From contig NZ_JAGSOG010000069.1 in the NCBI RefSeq assembly GCF_018139695.1, forward strand, positions 1 to 34,303: a stretch of 34,303 bases of DNA, written 5' to 3'. Position numbers and translations under genes: made by a program. This DNA comes from Actinospica durhamensis. GTDB taxonomy: Bacteria; Actinomycetota; Actinomycetes; Streptomycetales; Catenulisporaceae. The notes below the pieces were generated by a model, which ran no database searches, had not been told where the DNA came from, and saw nothing but the letters and a program-made list of their open reading frames with translations. Each line of letters starts with the position of its first letter. Positions within the stretch are counted from its first letter, which is position 1. Of the stretch, positions 1-7,006 are shown piece by piece.

Positions 1-1313
1 GGCAGGGGCCGGGGCAGCCGATTCCGCCGCAGCAGCCGATGCAGGCGCAATCACAGGCTTACTCCTCCGTCCCGCCGTACGGGTCTATGCCGCCGCCGCA
101 GGCGTCGTATGGCGGGTGGCCGCAGCTGCAGCCGGCGCCGGTGACGCACTTCAATCCGGCCATGTTGCTGCCGATCCAGCACTGGCTGCGCGACAAGTCG
201 CTGCGCAACTGGATCACGATGCTCTTCGTGGCGCTCGTGGTGGTGCCGTCGATCGCGCTCGTGTACGTCGGCGACGACGTGTCGAAGATCTCCAAGTCCA
301 CCTGGGCCTTCGCCATCTACTTCGCGTGCGCGTGGCTGCTGGTGCTGTGGATCTCGATCCGGCCGCCGATGGTGCGGCCGCTGATGCTGCTGGAGGTCGG
401 CGCCATCGGGCTGCTGTTCGAGGCGCCGCTGGCGATCTGGCTGGAGAAGAAGCTCGAGACGCCGAACCAGAATCTGTTCTCCTACATCTTCACGGTCGGG
501 CTGCCTGAGGAGTTCGTCAAGATCCTTCCGGTGGTGGTGCTGGGCCTTGTGCTCAAGCAGGTGTGGGGGCCGCTGACGCCGAAGGACTATCTGTTCCTGG
601 GAGCGGTCAGCGGGCTCGCGTTCGGCGCGGCCGAGGCCGTGCAGTACATCAACGTCTACATTCCGGCGCAGTCGGCGTCGATCGCGGTGCAGGCGGCGCA
701 GGACAACGCGGACCCGGGCTCGCTGGGGCAGTTCATCGCGATGACCTCGATCCAGAACGGGTCCTGGCGGTTCGTGACGGACCCGATGAGCCACGCGGTG
801 TGGGCCGGGATCACCGGCTACTTCGTCGGGCTGGCCTTCCAGCACCGGCGCTACTTCTGGCTGGCGCTGGTCGGTCTTGGGCTGACCTCGCTGCTGCACG
901 GCATCAACGACGACGTGGCCGGGCACTGGTTCTGGATCGTCGAGATCGTCGTCAGTGTGCTGCTGTTCATGGCGTACGTGCAGGCCGGCGGCGTGATCGA
1001 ACAGCAGTTGACGGAGGCGGACGAGGCACACGCCCGGGCGCATCCGCATCCGGGGTATCCGATGCCGGTGCCGGGCGGCATGCCCGCGCCGGGCTGGGGC
1101 GCGCCGGTCGCGGCGCCGGCTCCGGGCTGGGCGCCGACGGGGTACGGGACCGGGTCGCTGCCGGTCGCGCCGTCCTGGAACCCGGCCGCGGGCTGGGGAC
1201 AGACCGGGTTCACCCCGATCCGCGGCTACCGGGCCGCGCCGCCGGTCGCGCCGGCCCCGTTCCCGGCCGGGCCCGACCTCTCGGGTCCGCAGGCACCGCC
1301 GCCACCCCTGTAG
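1..1313 (+). CDS. PrsW-type intramembrane metalloprotease family protein, 5' end outside window
   Basis: Multi-pass membrane protein of the PrsW (CPBP/Abi-related) protease family, whose characterised members clip anti-sigma factors within the membrane. The frame is open to the first base of the window and upstream codons already read Pro/Gln-rich, like the rest of the N-terminus, so the true start is probably further left; the first internal ATG is at 39. Visible landmarks are the EExxK motif (LPEEFVKI), a later FGAAEAVQYI segment, SHAVWAGITGYFVG and LLHGIND, which together supply the conserved Glu and His residues of the family. About eight hydrophobic segments lie in the core. The last 100 residues are Pro/Gly/Ala/Trp-rich and probably disordered and cytosolic. 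The substrate is unknown; family assignment is firm, a role in sigma-factor control is inference. Confidence 0.88.
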   Translation, partial: QGPGQPIPPQQPMQAQSQAYSSVPPYGSMPPPQASYGGWPQLQPAPVTHFNPAMLLPIQHWLRDKSLRNWITMLFVALVVVPSIALVYVGDDVSKISKSTWAFAIYFACAWLLVLWISIRPPMVRPLMLLEVGAIGLLFEAPLAIWLEKKLETPNQNLFSYIFTVGLPEEFVKILPVVVLGLVLKQVWGPLTPKDYLFLGAVSGLAFGAAEAVQYINVYIPAQSASIAVQAAQDNADPGSLGQFIAMTSIQNGSWRFVTDPMSHAVWAGITGYFVGLAFQHRRYFWLALVGLGLTSLLHGINDDVAGHWFWIVEIVVSVLLFMAYVQAGGVIEQQLTEADEAHARAHPHPGYPMPVPGGMPAPGWGAPVAAPAPGWAPTGYGTGSLPVAPSWNPAAGWGQTGFTPIRGYRAAPPVAPAPFPAGPDLSGPQAPPPPL

Positions 1314-1333
1314 ACAACAGAATCACGGGGAGA

Positions 1334-1370
1334 GACCGCGGCCGCAGCACACGCTGCGGCCGCTGCGGTC
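1334..1370 (+). terminator. Hairpin terminator after the PrsW gene
   Basis: A GC-rich inverted repeat begins 20 bases after the stop codon. The arms (left 1334-1348) pair across an ACAC loop, with a three-base bulge in the right arm. No T-run follows, as is common for terminators of high-GC actinobacteria. Confidence 0.6.
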
Positions 1371-1516
1371 TTCCCGGCGCTTCCCGACGCTTCCAGCGCT
1401 CGTCACTCGCCTGCGGGAACCGTGGGCCTTCCTCGCACGTCCGTTCATGAAGAGAACCTGAGCGAGGACGGCCCGCCGTTTGCGGGCGGTGGACGAGCAC
1501 TGGGAGAGCCGGCTTT

Positions 1517-2965
1517 ATGGCATACGGACCCGACGGATCGCGGTATCCGCAGGCCACGCCGGGGTCGGCGCGGCCTGGCGCGGCGTCGAGGCCGATGCCG
1601 GTGCGGCCGCGACCGGTGCCGCATCCGGTGATCGAGCAGGAGCCGGGCGCCATGCCGGAGTACGACGTGCGGGCGACGACTCCGACGAGAGCGACGGCGG
1701 CGGGCGGGGTGCGCGCGGACAGTGCGAGTACGCCCGGCACGGACACGCGGATCCGTCCGCCCGGTCCGCCCGGGGAGCGGGCCAACCGGCGCAAGGGCAA
1801 GAAGCCGCGGCGGGGCCGGAAACCGCGCAAGGTGATCACGCGGGGCAAGCGGCTGCGCCGCCGCCTGCTGTGGCGGCCGCTGCTGGCCGTGATCGTGCTG
1901 GTCCTCGGGTATGTCGGGGTGACCATCGAGCCCTACCTCACCTATCCGAGCTCGGACACGATCTCCGCGCGCGTCGCCGAGTGGGGGCGCGACCACCACC
2001 TGAGCGGGCTGGTGACGTGGCTGGAGAACGAGACGTACCAGGCCCCGCCCGTCGGCGGGAAGCTCAGTTCGCAGCAGATCCAGGCGCTGCAGGGCGCGAC
2101 GGTGGCGCCGAGCGCGGCGGCCGCGGAGGACCTGCCGGCCGACATCCCGCCGCTGGCGGCCGGGTCCGTGCCCGATGAAGGGGTCTGGCATCCGGTCGTC
2201 TACGACGCGCACCACGTGCCCGTCCTGGAGTGGGCGGGGCTGCGCCCGGACGCCCAGCACACCTCCGAACTCGCCTACGTCGCGTGGATGAACCAGAAGG
2301 AGCTGCGGTTCCAGCTGCATCCGGGCTCGCAGCAGCCGGGCGGCACCTTCCCCACCCCGGACGAGATACCGGCGGGGCAGCGCACGGGCCTGGTGGCGAC
2401 CTGGAACGGCGGCTTCAAGGTCAAGCCGAACGACTCGCTCGGCGGCTACTACGAGGACGGCCAAACGGTCCGGGCGCTGGTGGCCGGCAAGGCCTCGGAG
2501 GTGTTCTACCGCGACGGGTCGATCAAGGTCGGCGCGTGGGGCCGCGATCTGACGATGACGCCGCAGGTCGTGGGGGTGCGGCAGAACCTGAGCCTGCTGG
2601 TGGACCAGGGGCAGGTGACGGCGGCGACGACCTCGGGATCGGGCGCGCAGTGGGGCGTGACCGTCAACAACGCCTTCTTCGTGCCGCGCTCGGGGGTGGG
2701 GGTCACCGCGAGCGGCGACGTCGTCTACGCCGGCGGGCCCGCCCTGTCGGTGGCCTCGCTGGCCGATCTGCTCAAGCAGGCCGGCGCCGTCGACGCCATG
2801 GAGTTGGACATCAACTCCGCGTGGACGTCCTACATGTACTACACCGTGTCCGGCGGGGGCGATCCGGCCGACCCGACGCCGACGCGGCTGTGGAACTTTG
2901 TCCAGCCGGCCACCCGCTACTACCAGCCCAGCAGCCGAGACTTCGTCGCTGTATATCTCAGGTGA
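1517..2965 (+). CDS. Membrane-anchored phosphodiester glycosidase (NAGPA-like) domain protein
   Basis: 482 residues. The first ~115 are Pro/Arg/Gly-rich and end in a dense basic patch (RRKGKKPRRGRKPRK). One transmembrane helix follows at about 119-136, so the C-terminal domain should face outward. That domain (about 220-480) matches the phosphodiester glycosidase fold related to the mammalian uncovering enzyme: TWNGGFK, GRDLTM, VNNAFFVPRSG and the AMELDIN motif near the end. Family members remove sugars linked through phosphodiesters and are often found with cell-wall glycopolymers; the substrate here is not evident. The ATG is preceded by GGGAGAG at good spacing. It follows the PrsW gene by about 200 bases and precedes moaA by 47, but moaA appears to have its own promoter. 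Confidence 0.8.
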   Translation: MAYGPDGSRYPQATPGSARPGAASRPMPVRPRPVPHPVIEQEPGAMPEYDVRATTPTRATAAGGVRADSASTPGTDTRIRPPGPPGERANRRKGKKPRRGRKPRKVITRGKRLRRRLLWRPLLAVIVLVLGYVGVTIEPYLTYPSSDTISARVAEWGRDHHLSGLVTWLENETYQAPPVGGKLSSQQIQALQGATVAPSAAAAEDLPADIPPLAAGSVPDEGVWHPVVYDAHHVPVLEWAGLRPDAQHTSELAYVAWMNQKELRFQLHPGSQQPGGTFPTPDEIPAGQRTGLVATWNGGFKVKPNDSLGGYYEDGQTVRALVAGKASEVFYRDGSIKVGAWGRDLTMTPQVVGVRQNLSLLVDQGQVTAATTSGSGAQWGVTVNNAFFVPRSGVGVTASGDVVYAGGPALSVASLADLLKQAGAVDAMELDINSAWTSYMYYTVSGGGDPADPTPTRLWNFVQPATRYYQPSSRDFVAVYLR

Positions 2966-2999
2966 ACCGACGCCGCGGGGTGGGCGCCGCGGCAAGCAC

Positions 3000-3005
3000 T
3001 AGGCT
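3000..3005 (+). promoter_or_regulatory. -10 element of a probable leaderless moaA promoter
   Basis: TAGGCT ends seven bases before the moaA ATG, the spacing at which transcription would start at or next to the start codon. No Shine-Dalgarno at normal distance is present. No clear -35 was found. Confidence 0.5.
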
Positions 3006-3012
3006 GGGAAAC

Positions 3013-4020
3013 ATGCTCGTAGACCGCTTCGGACGCATCGCCACCGACCTCAGGGTCTCCGTGACGGACAAGTGCGACCTGCGGTGCACCTACTGCATGC
3101 CGGCCGAGGGGCTGCCGTGGCTGCCGCGTGCCGAGGTCCTGACCGACGACGAACTCGAGCGGCTCGTCGATATCGCAGTACGGCTGCTGGGCGTGCGCGA
3201 GGTGCGGCTGACCGGCGGCGAACCGCTGATCCGGCCGGGCCTGCCCGGTCTCGTGGAGCGCCTGGCCGCGCTCATGCCGCGTCCGCAGCTGTCGCTGACG
3301 ACGAACGGTGTCGCGCTGTCCCGGCTGGCCGTCCCGCTCGCGCAGGCCGGCCTCGACCGGGTCAACGTGAGCCTGGACACGCTCGACCCCGAGCTCTTCC
3401 GTACCCTGACACGCCGGGACAAGCTCGAACGGGTGATCGCCGGAATCGACGCGGCGCTCGCGGCGGGCCTGGGCCCGGTGAAGATCAACACGGTGCTGAT
3501 GCGCGGAGTGAACGACCACGAGGCGGCCGAGCTGCTGCGCTGGAGCCTGGAGCGCGGCTGCGAGCTGCGCTTCATCGAGCAGATGCCGCTGGACGCGCAG
3601 CACGGCTGGGACCGGTCGGTGATGGTCACCGCGGAGGAGATCCTCAAGTCCCTGGAGGCCGAGTTCGACCTCGAACCCGAGGGCGGCGAGGCCCGCGGCA
3701 GCGCGCCGGCCGAGACCTGGCGGGTCGTCGGATACAAGGCCCCGGACGGCTCTCCGGCGCGGGTGGGCGTGATCGCCTCGGTCACCCGGCCTTTCTGCGG
3801 GGACTGCGACCGGGTCCGGCTGACCGCCGATGGCCAGGTGCGCACCTGCCTGTTCGCCCGTGAGGAGTCCGACCTGCGCGGGGCGCTGCGCGCGGGCGCC
3901 TCGGACGCGGAGCTGGCCGAGCGCTGGCGGGTCGCGATGCGGGGCAAGAAGGCGGCCGCCGGTATCGGCGAACCCGGATTCGTCCAGCCGGACCGGCCGA
4001 TGTCCGCGATCGGCGGCTGA
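3013..4020 (+). CDS. moaA: GTP 3',8-cyclase MoaA (molybdenum cofactor synthesis)
   Basis: Radical-SAM enzyme that, with MoaC, turns GTP into cyclic pyranopterin monophosphate, the first step of molybdopterin synthesis. 335 residues, normal length. The N-terminal SAM cluster motif CxxxCxxC is at Cys21, Cys25 and Cys28 (CDLRCTYC), followed by the LTGGEPLIRP SAM-binding segment. The second [4Fe-4S] cluster has Cys262, Cys265 and Cys279 (CGDC then 13 residues then C). The protein ends in Gly-Gly, the conserved tail needed for activity. The frame is open far upstream, but homology begins at MLVDRFGRIATDLRVSVTD, so the ATG here is the right start. No other Mo-cofactor gene is in the window. Confidence 0.97.
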   Translation: MLVDRFGRIATDLRVSVTDKCDLRCTYCMPAEGLPWLPRAEVLTDDELERLVDIAVRLLGVREVRLTGGEPLIRPGLPGLVERLAALMPRPQLSLTTNGVALSRLAVPLAQAGLDRVNVSLDTLDPELFRTLTRRDKLERVIAGIDAALAAGLGPVKINTVLMRGVNDHEAAELLRWSLERGCELRFIEQMPLDAQHGWDRSVMVTAEEILKSLEAEFDLEPEGGEARGSAPAETWRVVGYKAPDGSPARVGVIASVTRPFCGDCDRVRLTADGQVRTCLFAREESDLRGALRAGASDAELAERWRVAMRGKKAAAGIGEPGFVQPDRPMSAIGG

Positions 4021-4127
4021 GCAGCGGTTGATTGGCAGCTGATCAGCGGGTGACCCACGGCCGTACGGCAAGGTTCCCGGCGCTGCGGGGATCTACCGAG
4101 AGCCGGCGAAAAAAGTTTTGTGAATGG

Positions 4128-4166
4128 GCGAACGGCCGGCACACGGGGGGGATGCCGGCCGTTCGC
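4128..4166. terminator. 13-bp perfect inverted repeat between moaA and the DUF3099 gene
   Basis: The 300 bases between moaA and the convergent DUF3099 gene hold no convincing gene. Arms 4128-4140 and 4154-4166 pair perfectly around a 13-base G-rich loop. Read on the minus strand, the stem is followed about 15 bases later by a run of six T (4109-4114), so it may work best as terminator for the DUF3099 gene. An AAAAAAGTTTTG stretch at 4109-4120 is strikingly AT-rich for this genome. Confidence 0.55.
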
Positions 4167-4320
4167 GGCGAACGCGGCTGTCGACGGCCGGGTTCGCAAG
4201 GCACCGCCCCGACGGGGGAACGGAGCGGGCGTAAGAAGTATGGCATACGGAGGCGGTTGGAGTGAACAGGGGTTCAAGAATCCTTCGGCCAGGTTCCGGA
4301 ACGCGGCGGTCGCTGCGGGC

Positions 4321-5046
4321 TCAGCCGGTCTCGACGGAATTTTCGTTCGCCGCAGGCTTTTTCGGCGCGGGAGCGGGGGAGGCGGTGGACACGCTCGACG
4401 CGGTGGATCCGTAGGCATCAACGCGCTTACGCGGTGACGCAGGTGACGCAGGTGACGCAGGTGACGCGGGAGGCGGCGCGGGTGACGCGGGCGGAGCCCG
4501 GTGCGCGCGCGACGCGGTGGGCGGCGGGTAGCGCACGAACCTCTCGTCCGCGGTGTGCGCGCCGTCCGCATCATCAGCAGTGCCCGCGCCGTCCCCATCA
4601 TTCGCACGGCCCGCGCTGTCGCCGCCGTGCTCGCCGCGCCCCTCAGCCCGGTAGCCGCGGTCCTCGTCGAGGTCGTCCGCGGCGCTGAACTCGTCCTCGC
4701 CGTCGATCCGGTACACACCGGTCAGCACGCGGCCGGGGGCGGGCAGTTCGGGCTGGCGCGGCGGGCCGATCATCAGATTCGTCGGGGCCTCGCTCTGGTC
4801 CGGGCCGCCGTTGGCGCGCACCACCGCGACGTAGGGGATGATCGTGGCCACCAGGCCGAGGATCGCGCGCTCGAGCAGCGTGAGGCCGGGGACCATGACC
4901 ACCACCAGGATCGCCACCACGCGGAAGAGCATGGTGAGGATGTACTGACGCTGCCGCTTGGCGATGTCGTCCAAGTGGCTGGTGTCCGCGGTGGTGATCC
5001 CGTACGACGGTTCGGCCCGGTGTCGCCGGGAGAAGGGGAGCCTCAC
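4321..5046 (-). CDS. DUF3099 domain membrane protein with low-complexity tail
   Basis: 241 residues from a GTG start preceded by GGAAGA; an in-frame ATG 30 codons upstream is less likely, because those codons give an Arg/Pro-rich stretch without homology. Residues 15-78 match the actinobacterial DUF3099 domain: YGITTAD, KRQRQYILTMLFR, then two closely spaced transmembrane helices (about 36-58 and 62-77). The remaining ~160 residues are acidic and then Ala/Ser/Pro-rich, ending in (PAS)n-like repeats and Lys/Pro. The function of DUF3099 is unknown. It is divergent from fabG and convergent with moaA. The tail is probably cytosolic and disordered. Confidence 0.82.
   Translation of the reverse strand: MRLPFSRRHRAEPSYGITTADTSHLDDIAKRQRQYILTMLFRVVAILVVVMVPGLTLLERAILGLVATIIPYVAVVRANGGPDQSEAPTNLMIGPPRQPELPAPGRVLTGVYRIDGEDEFSAADDLDEDRGYRAEGRGEHGGDSAGRANDGDGAGTADDADGAHTADERFVRYPPPTASRAHRAPPASPAPPPASPASPASPASPRKRVDAYGSTASSVSTASPAPAPKKPAANENSVETG
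4434..4469. repeat. 9-bp tandem repeat in the DUF3099 tail
   Basis: Four head-to-tail units of GTGACGCAG (the last GTGACGCGG), with a further GTGACGCGG at 4481-4489. On the coding (minus) strand each unit encodes three residues (Ser-Pro-Ala), giving the PASPASPASP run. The length is a multiple of three, so unit gain or loss keeps the frame. Confidence 0.85.
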
Positions 5047-5358
5047 GTCTTCCAGCCTAGAACCGGCCCACCGGGGCCGGAAGGCCGGGGTCACGGCGGG
5101 TCGCCGCCGCGGTGGCGGTCGGTCACGGCGGGTCACCGGCGGGTCGGCGGCCGGGCTGCGGCCGGGCTGCGGCCGGGCCGTGGCGCGGCGACGTTCCCGA
5201 GCCGCGGCGCCGCGCGATCATGGGTGGCCCCAAGTGCCGGGGGCTTTCTTTGTACTGCTCCGCCACACGGGCCCGGCGCCCGAGCCGGTACGGTAAGGCC
5301 TGGAGCCGCCGCGCGAGCTGCGCCGCCACCAGTCATCCGCGATCGAAAGGGCGCACCC
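5047..5358. other. Divergent control region DUF3099 / fabG with short direct repeats
   Basis: 312 bases without a gene. A 14-bp direct repeat GGTCACGGCGGGTC occurs at 5089-5102 and 5121-5134, with a near copy overlapping at 5131-5145. An 11-bp unit CCGGGCTGCGG is tandem at 5151-5161 and 5162-5172. TACGGT at 5289-5294 is a possible -10 for fabG, giving a leader of about 60 bases. The repeats may be regulator sites or simple slippage products. Confidence 0.45.
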
Positions 5359-6084
5359 TTGAGCAGGTCAGTTCTCGTCACCGGGGCGAACCGGGGCATC
5401 GGCTTGGCCATCGCCGCCGCCTTCGCCGAGAAGGGCGACAAGGTCGCCCTGACCTACCGCACCGGTGAGCCGCCGGAGCTCAAGGCCACCGGGGACGGCG
5501 CGATCCTGCCGGTCCGGTGTGACATCACCTCCACCGAGGACGTCGAGCGCGCCTTCACCGAGATCGAGGCGGCGCACGGGCCGGTCGAGATCCTGGTGGC
5601 CAACGCCGGAATCACCCGGGACACCCTGGTGCTGCGGATGACCGAGCAGGACTTCACCGACGTGCTCGACACCAACCTGACCGGCTCCTTCCGCGTCGCC
5701 AAGCGCGCGGCCAAGGGCATGCTGCGGCTGCGGCGCGGACGGCTGATCTTCATCTCGTCGGTGGTCGGGCTCTCCGGCTCCCCGGGCCAGGTCAACTACG
5801 CCGCCTCCAAGGCCGGCCTGGTCGGCATGGCCCGCTCGCTGGCGCACGAGCTCGGTTCCCGCTCGATCACCGCGAACGTGGTCGCGCCCGGCTTCGTGCA
5901 GACGGCCATGACCGCGGAGCTCGGCGAGGACCGCAAGAAGCAGATCCTCGACGCCGTACCGCTCGGCCGCTACGCGCAGCCGGAGGAGATCGCGGGCGTC
6001 GTCACGTTCCTGGCCTCGCCGGAGGCCGCGTACATCACTGGAGCCGTCGTCCCCGTGGACGGCGGCCTTGGAATGGGGCACTGA
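5359..6084 (+). CDS. fabG: 3-oxoacyl-ACP reductase FabG (MabA-like)
   Basis: Short-chain dehydrogenase that reduces 3-oxoacyl-ACP with NADPH in the fatty acid elongation cycle. 241 residues. The Rossmann motif TGANRGIG is at 8-15, NAG lies near 90, and the catalytic triad is Ser134, Tyr147 and Lys151 (SSVVG then NYAASK). It ends with the family C-terminus VDGGLGMGH. The start is TTG with GAAAGG eight bases upstream; the frame is open much further upstream but there without homology. fabI begins seven bases after the stop, so the two form an operon, as with mabA-inhA of mycobacteria. Confidence 0.94.
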   Translation: MSRSVLVTGANRGIGLAIAAAFAEKGDKVALTYRTGEPPELKATGDGAILPVRCDITSTEDVERAFTEIEAAHGPVEILVANAGITRDTLVLRMTEQDFTDVLDTNLTGSFRVAKRAAKGMLRLRRGRLIFISSVVGLSGSPGQVNYAASKAGLVGMARSLAHELGSRSITANVVAPGFVQTAMTAELGEDRKKQILDAVPLGRYAQPEEIAGVVTFLASPEAAYITGAVVPVDGGLGMGH

Positions 6085-6091
6085 TATCAGC

Positions 6092-6856
6092 ATGGGTATT
6101 CTCGACGGCAAGCGCATCCTGGTCACCGGGGTGCTGCTGGAGTCCTCGATCGCCTACCAGGTCGCCAAGCTGGCGCAGGAGGAGGGCGCGGAGATCATCC
6201 TGACCGCCTTCCCCCGGCCGACCCTGACCGAGCGCGTCGCCAAGAACCTGCCCAAGCCGGTCAAGGTGCTCGAGCTCGACGTGACCAACGTGGAGCACCT
6301 CGACTCCCTCGCCGAGAAGGTGCGCGCCGAGCTCGGCGGGCTCGACGGGGTCGTGCACTCCATCGGGTACGCCCCGCCGGACGCGCTGGGCGGTTCGTTC
6401 CTGGACACTCCGTGGGAGTCGGTGGCCACGGCCGTGCACGTCTCGGCCTACTCGCTCAAGGCCCTGACCATGGCCTGCCTGCCGCTGATGGAGCGCGGCG
6501 GCTCGGTGGTGGGCCTGACCTTCGACGCCACCGTGGCCTGGCCGAAGTACGACTGGATGGGCCCGGCGAAGGCGGCGATGGAGGCCACCTCGCGCTACCT
6601 GGCCCGCTATCTCGGCGAGCGCAACGTGCGGTGCAACCTGGTCTCGGCCGGGCCGATCGGCTCGATGGCGGCGAAGTCCATCCCGGGCTTCGAGCTGCTC
6701 GCCGACACCTGGAACGACCGGGCCCCGCTGGCCTGGGACGTGGCCGACCCCGAGCCCGCCGCCCGCGGCGTGATCGCGCTGCTCTCCGACTGGTTCCCGA
6801 AGACCACCGGCGAGATCGTGCACGTCGACGGCGGCCTGCACGCGATCGGCGCCTGA
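6092..6856 (+). CDS. fabI: Enoyl-ACP reductase FabI/InhA
   Basis: NADH-dependent reductase for the last step of each fatty acid elongation round. 254 residues starting MGILDGKRILVTGVLLESSIA, very close to mycobacterial InhA in layout. The active-site pair is Tyr153 and Lys160 (YDWMGPAK). VHSIGYAP, SAYSLKAL and the end TTGEIVHVDGG are also typical. The ATG lies seven bases after fabG; an in-frame ATG overlapping the fabG end is less likely. InhA homologues are the targets of isoniazid-NAD adducts and triclosan, but sensitivity cannot be read from this alone. Confidence 0.95.
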   Translation: MGILDGKRILVTGVLLESSIAYQVAKLAQEEGAEIILTAFPRPTLTERVAKNLPKPVKVLELDVTNVEHLDSLAEKVRAELGGLDGVVHSIGYAPPDALGGSFLDTPWESVATAVHVSAYSLKALTMACLPLMERGGSVVGLTFDATVAWPKYDWMGPAKAAMEATSRYLARYLGERNVRCNLVSAGPIGSMAAKSIPGFELLADTWNDRAPLAWDVADPEPAARGVIALLSDWFPKTTGEIVHVDGGLHAIGA

Positions 6857-6890
6857 CGCCGCGTCACCCGCGCCGAAAGGGTGGGCGTGA

Positions 6891-6974
6891 GCGCGGGCCC
6901 GTGAGCGGGCCCGCGCGCCGGAGCCGTGCGAACCGTCGAGGCCCCGCCACCGCATCGCGCGGTGGCGGGGCCTC
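6891..6974. terminator. Two consecutive hairpins between fabI and the S41 protease gene
   Basis: The first hairpin has 10-bp arms at 6891-6900 and 6907-6916. The second has 16-bp perfect arms at 6938-6953 and 6959-6974 around a five-base loop. They lie between convergent genes and probably end transcription from both sides. Confidence 0.8.
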
Positions 6975-7006
6975 GTGCGTCGCCGAGATCCCTCGAGACC
7001 GACGAC

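Noticed and set aside
4100-4320. Possible ydaO (c-di-AMP) or other riboswitch
   Set aside because: The conserved core elements could not be found, and no target gene starts downstream in the same direction.
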